DNA from: Protonemura montana
Lineage: Eukaryota > Arthropoda > Insecta > Plecoptera > Nemouridae
Assembly: GCA_947568835.1 (NCBI GenBank)
Contig: OX387605.1
Coordinates: 22,696,418-22,760,417 of the forward strand
Length of the DNA stretch: 64,000 nt
Direction of reading: 5' to 3'
Positions 1-12,900 of the stretch are shown in pieces (the first letter of the stretch is position 1; each line of letters opens with the position of its first letter). The translations under genes were made by a program, and so were the position numbers. The notes beneath the pieces were generated by a model that was not told where the DNA came from, ran no database searches, and saw nothing but the letters and a program-made list of their open reading frames with translations.

Positions 1-60
1 AATCAGAGTCAAAGCGACACTACGTCTGTTACCGACTTTCGGATGTTTATTACCTCCCCT

Positions 61-85
61 CCCCCCCCCCCCCCCCCCCCCCCCC
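61..85 (+). repeat. Poly(C) tract, 25 bp
   Basis: This is an uninterrupted run of 25 C. It is one of several long G/C homopolymers in the flanks of the window. Confidence 0.95.
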
Positions 86-1720
86 ACCAACCGTGGGATG
101 GAACGTGTCAACGAACCCTTGCGCAGATTAGCACAACCTCACAATTTAATCTATTTTAGAGCTTTTATGTAAAACAGACGCTCATCTGGGGAGAAAAGCC
201 GTCAAATATATTTACCGTCGAGCATTTACGGCCGCTCGGCGCAAAAGCAAGTCCGCCGTTCGTTTTCTTCCGCAACTTTTTGCCCCGTGACGTGAAACCG
301 AATCTTTTTCGTCGGCACTTTTGCAACTCTTCGCCGTCGTCGCCGTCCAGCGGTCAACACCGTCGTTTTTCACCCTCCATTGACTGCGAGCAGCGACCAC
401 TGCATGTCCATCGAAGTCACGGCTAATCGAGTCTGCAAGCGAGGACACCCATCCAAAAAACGCGAAACTTTGTGTTGTCGCGACCCTCCCCCGCCCTCGC
501 CGCCTCTACGGGTTCACGGGCATCCAGCGCCGCGCGCTCGGCATCGGCCGAACTTATCCGAGTTCAGGGCCGAGGAGATGTCGGCTTTCCCTTGCAGGGC
601 GCGCATCCTCCAGCCAGCCAGCCAGTCTTCTCCAGTCGCGTCAGCGCTGTTGACCGCGCTGGTCCACACCACAGCAGCCGAAACCAGTCCAATTAATCTG
701 TGCACCGTGACAACGATGTGAGCAGAGAGCAAGTGTCGTTTGCCCAACACTAGCGAGGCAAGATGTTCCAGTGTATCATTCAACAGCGTACGGGCTGGGC
801 ACGTGGGAGTCCCGAGCTCAAAGACGTCTTTCCAGGTAAACGCTGCTCCCATCTCGCGGTGCCCCCGCGCTGGGCGACACCACCAGCTCCGCTTTGATTA
901 CATGATTGCTTCCATAATGGCATTCATCTCAATTACGTCTCGAGTAGCGCTGGTTTGAATTGTTGGCGCGACCACACCCCGTTGAACAGGTCCGCGACGA
1001 TGTCGATTGTCCGGCGGCGTGTGGCGTGCATCCCCGATTGATCACATCTCGGCTGGCTCGGCGTTGGCGGCCACGGCTAGGGCATGAGAAAGTGCGGGGG
1101 CGAGGTGGCCCTCACGGCCCGACGACAACCCACTCGGTCGCCGGGTCACAGCTGACACCCCATACACACGTGCTAACGTCACGCTTGCATTTCCGTGTAC
1201 GCACATTCGCACGTGCGGGCTTGTGTCATACCCGCGGTTTGATGTGAGTGGCAGAGTGATGCAATTAATGTTGATAGCCGCGATGTACGCTTGCTATACA
1301 TGCGTGTCCTTTCATGCTTTATGTTGAGGGGTCGGCGCTACCCAACTGATTGAAAAGAATTTGCTTTCATAACGTGAGAAAAGATGCAAGGAGAGTTTCG
1401 TTGCCGCGTCAAAGGAACCCGGATAAATAATCACCAGCGATTATTATAATTCGTGGAGTTAATATTTGTCTCAAGGGGGAAGTGAACTGCGTTTTAAAAC
1501 GAGGCGAAATATCGGAAGAGAATCCTTCTATAAATAAACCGTGTCGGAATCGGATTCTCCTTCGCTTCTGCCTGCTAGCTCGCTGTGCTCCAAACAGGAA
1601 ATGTGTCTTTCGTCGACGGGGACCATTTCAGCTGCAAGAACTATATGTCGAGCTGGATTGCCGCGAGTTGTTGTGCTCCTCGGAGCCGAGGCTGAGCGAT
1701 GGCCGGCTTACATGCGACCT

Positions 1721-1736
1721 GCATGCATGCATGCAT
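1721..1736 (+). repeat. GCAT tetranucleotide repeat
   Basis: Four copies of GCAT in a row form a self-complementary run. Confidence 0.9.
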
Positions 1737-4700
1737 TGCGTTCACTCCAATCGAGGGAAAAGCTGCGAATATTCGCTCACTAACACGGAAGAGTAATTAT
1801 TCGTAATTACCCACCACGAAGTGGAGTTGGGCGGACCATTTTGTTTGCTCTAGGCATTCGGAGATGTGCACAACATCCAAGCGATGGCCTAGGAAACCAA
1901 CCACTATTTAATTTTTGTCCACTTCCAATAATAGCTATCTTCGAATAGGCTTGCACAATAATGGTCAACATGCGCACTTCCTATGATACTGGCGAACACT
2001 TTATCATACTCTACGCCCCGCATTGCCGATATAGAGAAGTAATCAAACCACTTCTTGTCAACTGTTCGTGTTCTGAAACCAATTTGAAATGCGGAAGTCA
2101 TGAGTCTGGTGATCAAAGAACCCAAACTCGTGACAATCCGAAACGTCGAGTTGGTTTCCCCCCGACACACTGCAGGGCTTCTCCATCGCGCGAAACGCAA
2201 GACGCGAGACCCTTTATTGAAATTTGCATGCACAATCGCTGGGAGTCGCTATCGACTAAAGGGCGCGACGACGGGGGAGGGATTATCAAACTAGGCACAC
2301 TCCACGCACAACAAAACACACGCACTATATATACCGCGTTTCGCGCCATCGACGCAGCGCGACGCCGGAATGGGGTGTGGCACACTTGCGTATACATATC
2401 GACGGGCGCCGCGTCTGCGAATTTGCATTTTGGCGAGCGTAGATTTGACAGGGTGATGTCCGCGAGGGCGACATATCTTCATTGATGCTGTGTGTGTGCG
2501 TGGCAGACGCTAGCAAGGGCAGACACATAGCATCGGCGAGGGAGATCAATACAAAGGGCCTGTCTGGGCCATGCGATGAATTGCATCGCTGGGACCACGA
2601 TAAGCCCTGTTGCACTCTCCACGGCGTAGCGCCGGGACCGGGACGTGCCGCTGCGATATGGGACGTCTTACTTGGGAATTGGAGGGTGCGGAAAGAAAGT
2701 AATTGCTTTCGGCATCGCAAGGATGATTGGGATGGATCGGGGGGCTTTAATGCGTGCTGCAATCTTGTGCTTGAGATGTGGAGACCTATTGTACGACGTC
2801 TTTTATCGGTTGGGGATTAATTCGCGGCGATTTGTCTGAGCTCATCGAGTTGCGTGCAACGCGTTATGCGTTCCGCGAGTCCATTGTGTTCAGGCCGCGA
2901 CGCTAAACGTGGTCGCAATTTGCCGGTCGAGGCGTCGACGGTACAACAAGGACTCGAACGGAACGCACCGATGATGCGCTAATTGGGTTTGATGAGTGAT
3001 CCTTCAAATTGGCGAGTTGGTTTGAGGAATCTTTGGTCACTTTAATGATAGCTTGTTAAATTGTGGGCATGCACGGGCAGCTCGATTTAACGGGGTTTTA
3101 TTCGACTTTGTGTTCTGACCTTTTCCTTGCAGAGCAAACAATTTTATAGCACAAGGCGTTACACACCCGTGGTCTGGGCCTAATTGGGGAGGCGCGTCTA
3201 TTGGTTTACAGATATCGGGTACACTACCATTATGTTTACAATTTTATGATGAGAATGAATTTATCGGCCCACTTCCTTGAATACCCTTTGTTTCCGCAAG
3301 CTGTTTTGCTCGCGTCTCATACCACTTCGAACATCAGACCCCGATCAGGTTAACGATACCGGCTTAGTGTATTTATGTTCGTCCCATCGGACGGCTCGCT
3401 ACGTACGTTGCAACTGCACTTTGCTAGGTGCAACGAAGTGCACTGCAAACGAGTTTAACTGTGCGTAGTCGGGTTGCGGCCGGCCTGCACTACGTTTCCG
3501 CTAAAGCATGTCTTCCGGGAATCTTGATCGTGATGTGCAAGATAGGCGTGATGGTCCGTCCCGTGGCTGTCCGCGTCGTGCAAACGTTTCGAATCCCGAT
3601 TCCCGTGCGTGTACCGGGCAGCCTCATCCGAGTGTTGCAACCAAATCGACGTCCGATTGCTGTGGAGGTAGCAATCTTTCAATCGAGCCAACAACGATTT
3701 CCATGTCGAGTTGTTGGTTATTAGAGTTGTTGATATGCGGCGAGGGGTCAAAGAACGTGGTAATAAGAGTACCATCAAATTGATCGTGCTTTATCTAAAT
3801 GTAGGTTATCACCGATTGCTTTGATCATAAAGATATGACTGGAGCTTACAGGACATTTTATTGTCTGGAATTACGTGTGGTCTAACATTGTATCGCGGGA
3901 TTCGACAGGAAGGAGATGTAAACAGATAATCGCACAAGAAAGTGTCATAAAACTTATTGATTGATCGCTCTTGTTATGAATTAACGGCCGCAATGAAAAC
4001 GAAATGACTTAGTTTTCTTTGTTCGTTTTAGTGTTTGCATCTATCTTCGAAGTCAACAGATGGATGCCCTATGAATGTTGTCAGCGATAAAGGGCTGAAA
4101 TATCTCGCTCCTAACATTTGAGAGAAAGGAGAACCTATATAATTATATGTCAGTCGCTTTTTTCGGCGACCTATCAGTGAACTTTTCTTATAGGTCAGCG
4201 TATATTATCTAAGATCACACTATAATTCTAAATCAAAACAGGAAATTCATGAAAAAATCTCTCGTAAACGCTTTCAATGAATGAACAATCATCTTCATTG
4301 AGCGATCTCGGTGAGTGATTACAGTTGACGGCCTGTTTTTAGCAGGAAAGCCCGTCTAATGTTTGGCTGACCCGCTGGGACACGTGTCAGCATCAGCTGT
4401 GGTCAGCGTGCAAGTAAGCCGTGACAGCTGTTGAAATTCGTATACACCCAAGAAGTCACGGGAAGCGCCAACAAAACGACTATTCATAATCGCTACGCTG
4501 CTACCATCTTGTCGGTATGGATCGGTACACGCGTATGACCTCGCCCCAATTGAGAAGATGTACACAATCTATGCATGTCGCTACCAGTGACAGATAAAGA
4601 TACGCTTCGCCCCCCGCCTAATGGTCCCGCATGGCTTTATTGGTATTGTGCGGGCTTTGTACATATCTAAAAATCTCTTACCAATTGCGTCAACTGCATT

Positions 4701-5920
4701 TACATTGATATTTACGTGCTGGTTGGGGTGCCCCTGTCGATAAAGAAGTTGGTAGGTATGACAAGTCACTTATGTCCGAAATCAGTCGGTGCGGTAATCA
4801 GATGTTGACTTAACGAAGCGCGAAAGGCTTGTTTGTTTTGAGTGCACGGTTCGGTGATAATGACAAAGATTTGTTTTTGTCTTAGGTCTAGAAAAAAGAA
4901 ATGTTATCTACAATGCATGCTACTCCAAAGATAAATGAGTGACAACAAATTCTCCGCATTACTCATGTAGTATTTCGGTCACTCAAAAATGCGAAAACAA
5001 AATAAAATATATAAATATTAAATAATGCTCCTAGCGCGTCAATGTTTTGTACGACAAGGTACCGAGGGCCATGCCCATCGCTGGTCCAATCATTACGCAA
5101 CCATCACTGTGCGACTAAACTTGAGTGAACGAGCACATCCTCCTTTGTGCTCGACCCGCGGGATGCTACATGCGTTACATCAATCATTGCTGTGCTGGTT
5201 GGTACATTCGGCCGAATCAACCGACAGTTTTGTTACGGTGTGGTGTGGGTCGCAATCCAAATCACTGCCGCGTCCAACAAGCATCCGACAGCCACGCTAT
5301 GGCGTCTGCCTCATGGTGGGCGACGGCGACACCAACACGGTTAAAAAGCAGTAAACCGAAATCAACCCCCCCGTTAAATTAACCCCATTAAATGAAAGGC
5401 AAACTAGATGTATTTATTGCTGTCGGATGTGGAGCTGTTGGGAATAAAACACTGGCATATTCTAGCTGTACATGCCTACCAGCCAGGTCTGAGGTCTACC
5501 AGTCAGGTCTTACGCAGATCAAGAATGTAGCAATGGTGCCCTCGGTGGCGTCGGCACAGCGCACTATAAATAGGCATAATTGATCGTAATTACGACCGAG
5601 TTGCTAGTCGATTGTTGTGTACGCGTTTAAATATGTGTAGCAGGGAAAAATGGACGAAAACAATTGATGTGAACTGTACTGCGATATGGCTGCTGTTCTA
5701 TATGGTTTCAAGAGACCGCCAACATGTTTGTTTGTTTGAGTGTGGGTTGTGTTGTTCTGACTCTCACGATGAGCTGCTATTTCAAACGCATTGACTAACC
5801 GTTCAGATTTCGCGATTAAAAATTCGAATTGATCGCGTTATTACATTCGTTGCGGCCGCGTCGTCTGTCGTGTCCGTGTACGCAAGCACCGAGAATGTCG
5901 GGTACCTCGGCAGGTACTTG

Positions 5921-5948
5921 GTCTAATTAGCATGCAATTAATTAGCGT
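5921..5948. promoter_or_regulatory. TAATTA cluster (homeodomain-type core)
   Basis: The cores TAATTAG and AATTAATTAG lie close together around a GCATGC. TAATTA is the core bound by many homeodomain proteins. A regulatory role is inference. Confidence 0.25.
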
Positions 5949-6555
5949 GTGCGCTCTGCGTGGACCGCCATATGTACTTCTATGTCACTCGGGTTGCCCG
6001 AGGGTCCTGCACGCGACGCTTGGTGCTGAGAGAACACACGTCAAGAGTTTTAGCGGAAAATTCTATAAATAATGCTATGCTAAACTGTATTTATGGTCCG
6101 TTCCTTTTTTTTTTGTCACGCCTAGGTGCATATGTCAACAATTAAAACTTGGTAGAATCCTTAAAATGGTCAGAAAACCAGAACCCCGTAGCCGCCATCG
6201 GGCAGCTCACCAAACCGTGGGATAGTAAAGGGTAGGTCAAACAAGATTTCTCACTGCAATTTAAAAAATGTCCTGTCAAAACAAAGCCTGGTGTAAACTG
6301 ACGTTGTTTACTCTACCTTATTGACAACAGCATACGGCTGTCCACCAATGTATCAGTTCATTTTCATACATGGCTTGGTATCTCCATATCTCTCCACAGA
6401 AGGCCAAGCGCCTGTACAAGCTATGATTTTCTTATCAAACCTCTGGCTAATCATCACCTCTTCGGTCAGCAAACTTATCTCTCTGGAACCTGGAATACAT
6501 GTAAAAATGTTATATGCTTGTGTAACCTCGTGACGAACTACCCTCCGAAGCACAT

Positions 6556-6587
6556 GCATTGCAATCCAATGCAATGCATTGCAATCC
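6556..6587. promoter_or_regulatory. Direct repeat of GCATTGCAATCC upstream of putative exon 1
   Basis: Two exact 12-bp copies start 20 bp apart (6556-6567, 6576-6587), with a related inverted copy between them. ATTGCAAT resembles C/EBP or POU-type half sites. The cluster is about 350 bp before the putative start codon. Confidence 0.3.
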
Positions 6588-6937
6588 GGTGATGACCCAC
6601 ACTAAGTTTGTATGACCGCATGATGCGTCGATCGAGGGGCCTCGTGAGTCCAGTGGCGTCGTCGACGGCGTGGTGGGAGCCGAAGCCGGGCAGCCGACGG
6701 AAGTGGCACTGCGGTCTCCCACTTCCCATGCGAGGCGCGCTGTATACCCAACGCTTGTCCTCGACCGTACAAACTGATAACTTCAGTCTCCTCGCGGACG
6801 CCGTCAACGCTCGAACGGTGCGGCCTCGTGGCACATCATCGCCCGCCCTCATCACCCCTCATCACATCATCCCTCACCGCGTGTTCGTGCCGCCCATGTT
6901 TGGTACCCTTGTAGTTTGATTGTGCGTTTGATACACG

Positions 6938-6995
6938 ATGCCAGCACAGACGTTCTCTTACGGCGACGACAAGCTGAGCAAGCTTTTTGGAAAAG
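6938..6995 (+). CDS. srGAP: srGAP putative exon 1 (start codon)
   Basis: An ATG opens 19 codons (MPAQTFSYGDDKLSKLFGK) plus one G before the donor GTACGG. Exon 2 begins in the complementary phase, and the junction G|AT makes Asp, giving K-D-I-R-V-Q-L. This matches the K-E-I-R-A-Q-L expected from vertebrate srGAPs. The residues before the junction do not resemble the vertebrate N-terminus, so this could be an alternative first exon or wrong. The 300 bp upstream are GC-rich, with no TATA box evident. Confidence 0.5.
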
Positions 6996-9900
6996 GTACG
7001 GTCTAAAAAATTGGTTTTAAAACATTTTCTACCTACGCCAAACTGGATTTCCTTGCGATTTGACTCAAATTTTCTCGGCGATTTTGGGCCGACTATGGTT
7101 TTCTACGACACAAACCGTAGAAAGACTGATAGATAATTAGCAATGTCCTTCAAAACCCGGCTTACGATATTGTTTGTACACAGACTATCAAGTTACCGTG
7201 TCTTGTGTCTTTATCGTCATGTGGTACGCTATACACAATTTCACACGAGTGTTAACGTGTTACCAATTCCAAACGCAAATGTTCGCGAAAGTAAAACTCC
7301 CGTACAAAAAGTCATTGCTTGTAGCCATCAATCATCGCTGTTTGCTCGCTCTTTGTTCTATTAATGTGGCCGCGACCGTGCGGAGCATTATTTGCCAATT
7401 GAAATGGACGTCAATTCGCCTCGTTTTTTTTTTGCGAGCGTACGACCGTCGCTTCCCGTGTGGCCCCTCGGGTTTCGCAAGTCCGTTTGCGACTCGGCCC
7501 CACTCGATTGGCACTAATATTGGCACGGGCAATAAATATCGTTCACACAGACATTTCGGTTGCCGCTGATGGTTGCATGTTCTACGCGTGGCTTTTCTAA
7601 ATCCTAGACGCCACTGTGAGACGAGATGGTGTTAAACGAAACCAGTCGAACTTCGTCAAAACTCAGTACACCGAGTATTTTACTGACATAAAGGTCCCAA
7701 AATTACTCTAACTTTTTTTAAAGATCAATTCAACGAGGATTACTTAAAAATGTCTCCCGTACCCTAACAACCAGCTAGCTTTTGCCACTTTTCCATCTTG
7801 TACCAAGTCCTGAGATATTTCCAAGGAGCTACAGGAAAGTCCCACTAGTTACCATGTACGCGAGTACGAAGCCCACACGTAAGTGGTACACGTGCAATTG
7901 GCAAGCCCACCGCGTAAACAAAGCGCAACAATATTATTTCTGGATTAGACACGACTGTAACACGGCAATGCATCACGCTCTCGCCTGCACCCGTACCGTG
8001 ATCGCTGCACACGCGACCTATTTTTAGCATAGCGCCAGCACGTGACTTCACCTCTGCACACCTCGGTACGGAAAGCGGGGACCGATTTTGACAAAGTTTT
8101 GTAATTAAAACTCTAGTGATTACGTAATGAACTATGCCCTTCGCCCCCTTCCCCCGTATTCACTCTCGTTCCATGAAACTACCAGTGTCCTCGACAGGCG
8201 AGAGCAGATCCGGCAATGCTTTCTAAATTAAAGTACAAAAGTAAAACATGACTGCATACAACCGAGATGTTGTATATTCTGTTTCCTGCACAATGCAGCA
8301 GAGTGCACTGCGCGGTGGACAGAGGCCGACCGCTTGCCGCAGATAGGGGAACATTGTATCGCGACTCTCGCCTATGTACCGAGCGATGATGGACGGCTCT
8401 CACAGATATGATGAACAAATTGATCGTCAATTCATGGAAGTGTGTTTCCTCTTCGGTATTTCAATGGGCATTCAATTGCATCCAGTCTGTGCTGTCTGGC
8501 TGCATCTGCAGCACATGGACCACAGCTTGCATGTGCAATGAATAGCGACGATAACGAACCCGTCGATCAGGTCCGCGGCGTCGATGTGCCGTCAATACTA
8601 ATCCTGTCCAGCGTCGAGTCCAGCACAGCGTCATGTCGCCTGCGTTCCTGGAAGTGAAGACTCGGCGGCCATCCGACGAGCGATGACCACGATGATCATT
8701 CGTTGGCCCTTGAGCCGGATCCGCGACCAATTATCCGTTTCATGCATTGTCTGCATGCGCTTTTTTTTTCGTCGCTTCCTAATGCGACAGGCCGTGGGTA
8801 CATTGCAATTTGCGACTATTCTTTGCGAGTTGACACATTTCATAATCCTCCCGTTATAGCGCGGACGTCACCTCTGCGCGGGGGCCGTGTGTTTTGTATG
8901 CAATGCATGCCTTGTGTTTCACCCTTTCATCCCCTGTTTGCTCGCTCTCTCGCTCTGCTCTGTAGTCATTATCTTACTTCCCACTCGTGCGGCCCCGGGC
9001 TAGCTTTCTTTCAATCGGCACCCCCTTGCTCACGTCTAGAGCGCTCTCTGGCTTTCATTAATATTCTGCTTGTTGAGATTCGCCGTCTCTCGTCTCAACC
9101 CACTCCTTGTTAGCCGAGGCATCGCAGTTCTAAACGCGTGTACGCAAGTGTTGTAAATTTGTATCAAAGCTAGCTCGACTTACATCACGAGTTTAATCAA
9201 TCGAGATGACCAAAAGGTTCCAATTCTCGGGATTTGAACGATGACACGACCGCGTTTCTCTAGTTTTACCGACGAAATCTCCCAACAGACTTCCACGTCA
9301 GCGCTGATCAAGTCAAGATGTTCTCTCGTGGGATTTCAGGCGAAGCTTTATTTTTATCTCCCCGTTAATCAGTCATCGTCTTGCACCAGCCTTCAGGGTG
9401 CTGCAAGGCATCTCGGCCGGCCGGCAAATCTCCCCCGAAACGCCCACGCACTAGTTAAGCACAAGGGCAGGCCGCAGACTGCCATCAGGAACACACCTGG
9501 ACGCCGCCGTAGCAGGAAATTAGAATAACAAACGATGCAACCTTCGTGCTGCAGCTTACCTCCCCGACCGTGCATGTTTTAGACCCCTTCGGAGGCACGA
9601 TTCGGTTTTATTATTCATGTCCCTGTCTTGCCAAAGGGACTCGAATCTGAGCTCGTAAACTTTGTCGAACTAGTGATGTTGTTACTGCATACAAGACATT
9701 AATTATCAGCTCCAATGATTGCTAATTGAATTCGTAGGAGGGAAAGTCTACGCCGTGGCTGTTGGTTGCAGCGGGGACGGGGTACCCGGTTATTAGCATG
9801 ATTAGGGACGGTTTTGGGCGGGGGGCGGAGGGAGCAATAGATATGCCGTCGCTCGTCGACTACATGCGCCGCCGCTTCGTTAAATTCAAAACAGGATCAA

Positions 9901-12900
9901 CCAGCCACTGGGACCCTTGATATATGTTCATGGTGAGATCGATTACGATTCGTAAAAAATAATAAAGTCAGCGGTCCGTGTTTACGGAAATGGATAATCC
10001 CAATAACGGTGGTCGAGGGGTGGCGTGTGAGGTGCCGAGGGCGTCGTAGGGTGCTGGGGGGGGGGGGGGGGGGGTCGTAATGCAATAAGTGACTCACCGG
10101 CGAGGACCTCCACCACCAGACCGGCGTCTGGTAGGAAAGGCAAGGCACCCTCGACGGTGCCACGTCATCAGCCAGCCCCACGCACCATGAGGTGATGCCC
10201 TTTATTGCTGGACGTGTTACATTTACGACGGCTACAAGCCACTGCCGACCTCACCAGTTCGCTCACGTGCGCGGACAGAATCTTAACAATCATCATTACC
10301 GTGTCCTCGTTGGCAATGATGCCTGTTGGCAGTGCAGCAGTAAAATCAATTGAAGCTTTGAATTCGTGCGAAAAATAACTGGTCTAATGAGTGTATACTG
10401 CTTAGAGTGCACTCGATCCGTGGTCAGATTTGACGTCCGCTCGATTGGACATGTCTTCCAGATGCATCATGCATTTATCGCGGTCCATTGCACCTTCGCT
10501 TTCACCTCCACCCCGCGTCCCGCGGCACGCATTCGGATGATTTGTGGCCGTCGTTGTAAAATAACTCGATTTCCATTTTTAGAAGCGGCGGCAAAAAAAC
10601 GACACTGGCTCTGCATGGTCGATGGCTAGCGCCGGTCTGGGCGCCTCGTTCGCCCGCCCTTGTTTCCAGCTAATGGCACGGCAGTAATAAAATCATTTTC
10701 TTGTTCCGTTCCGCGTTTTGACAATGCTTGGGGGAGTCTGCGACCGACTCCAGCAATTGGCTGTGTTTCAAAGCGGCCCACGTGTAGAGCGAGGCAGTGA
10801 CTTCGACCGTCAAGCCAGGCGTTTCCAGAGCAGGGCCAAGGCATGGGGCGAACGACGACCCGACCCGACCGTGTTACGACGGGGACGCCGCCAGTTTATG
10901 AAAATCCATAATCTGTGCACGAACCGCGCTCGACCCTCGACGCCGGCGACGTGAGTGTGGTCCAGGCGCCGGCTAACTGATTCAACACATCATCTTGCTA
11001 ACGCACCATTCGCTGCCAGGAGTGACCGGACCGGGCCTTACCCAACCACGAACGCACATGTGCAAGGAGCGGGAAGTTCGCTGATGGCTGGAACTATTTC
11101 GAGAGCATTATGTATGGCGTAGTCACGACTAATGACTTTACAGCACGAGAAGAGATCTACAAAAAGAGAGATGAAAGAAAAAAACATGTAGAATAGCAAA
11201 CAAAGAAAAATAATTTCTTCTCATATTTCACTTCGAGTCGTTGAAACCGGGCGTCTTTACATAAAGCAGACGAGCGATACAAAAAGGAGCTCCTGCGGGC
11301 AAACGCTCGGCGGAGGAGTCTGGGGTGCCTTCTTCAATTCAAGATTCTGTCTCAGTCGTGCCACGGAAACCAGAGCTCCGAAGCTGAGTTCTAAATAAGA
11401 CCGAACCACTATCTGTCGCGTGGAGAATCAAGTCGTCACATGGCGTGGTAGTTTCTTGTTACGAAGCGACATGCGAATGACGCGAGGTCGTTTCTCTGCA
11501 TGCGTAAGATTCGCGTGGAACCCGACGCGACACGCGACATTGGCCGATCTTTCTGCATGCACGCGCTGAAAGAAGGTTACAAAGTCTTTGCCTTTGAGTC
11601 TTGTTGCCTGCCGCGCCGACATCGCATATAGTCTCAGCGCAGATGATGAACTACTTCACGGAGCAACCTAATGGCCGTAATACTGGCAGAGTGCTGTCAT
11701 TTGTACAAAATAACGGTAATGCCGCATATCATCTTTCATGGATATTATGTTCCGCCCCTTCAAACACAGATTGTCGGCTCTTAAAAATCTCAAATACACG
11801 CTCAGCTCTAATGATATGCGAGCCTTTTCGAGCCTATAAATATCAACCCGCCATCTAATTCCTGTGTAGCCTGTTGTTAATTGCAGTGCTGGCACGTTTT
11901 ATTATTAGTGGGGGTGTTTTATAAGCAGAATTTCATAGACAGTGCGTTAAGGAGCTCGATTAAAGTCTTCTAACGCGTCTGAGAAAGTTCGGCCGGGGGG
12001 TGACTCATATTCTGTGTCTCATCGTCATTTCTCGAACTGTCTCTCCGTCCCCCAACCCCGATCTTTGCGTGCCCTTTCCCGTGAAAGTCTCGTGCCAAAT
12101 TGCTTCCATTAACGATTTCCCTAGCTCTCCATGCATTTCTTTGTTCCACCCTCTGTCGCCGAGTCCTCGCCGCGAACTGATAATGCAGTAATGACGTAGT
12201 CGATGTATGGCTGGCACTATTCGACATGACGTGCTTACTGCAGTGTCTTGGCTATCTCGAGGGGAAGGAAATCTTCGCCCCTTATAAAACTACGCCCTGT
12301 TTACTTGGTAACTGCCCTATCAATATTATCTCGGGATCGCGCGAGCTTCCGCAATATTTATTTGAAGGGGATGATCCGAAGATTAACCCAACGAGGTTAT
12401 CTGTCATAGCATCTTCGAAGGTGCCGAGGCGGTTATTGAAAGATTGCGTCACTTTGAAGACGAATATTGGGGTCCGATAATGCGTCGAGAGATTTCCTCG
12501 ACAGTTCGTGATCGAAAATGCCGACCGGCCGGCCGCGCCGATTAAACGCATTCCGTGGCGCACGCCCGTGGCCGTGTTGTGGCCGTGGATCGACCAACTG
12601 GCTCACAAATGCCACCGAGAGTATTGGTACTCTGATAGATACCCAGGCGAAGCGTACATCTACAAGCGCAGGTCTATTTGGCTTTATTTTACACTCGGCC
12701 TGCTAGAAATTCCATTAACAACTCACGTTTTTTTTGCTGTTTTTTTGGAAGCATTACACACGCGAGAGGTGCTAACACCCTCTGTGTGCGCGCGGTCACA
12801 CATGCGGACCCGAACGCAACGCAAATTTGCTTTTGATGGCAACAATAAGTTAATGATGCAATCACTTAAACTCTGTTTTAACGACACGAGTACTTTTTCT

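Larger units (their letters stand above)
1..6937. other. Upstream flank of srGAP, no gene recognised
   Basis: This DNA is CpG-rich and has many short open frames in all phases, none with a recognisable domain. It contains a poly(C) tract (61-85), a GCAT run (1721-1736), a TATATATA at 2326-2333, a TAATTA cluster (5921-5948) and a repeated GCATTGCAATCC (6556-6587). It probably contains promoter and enhancer sequence for srGAP. Confidence 0.6.

Noticed and set aside
1961-2485. A 174-codon open frame in the upstream flank, near a TATATATA
   Set aside because: No domain, no convincing splice partners, and other frames are open over the same stretch. GC-rich flank DNA gives such frames by chance.
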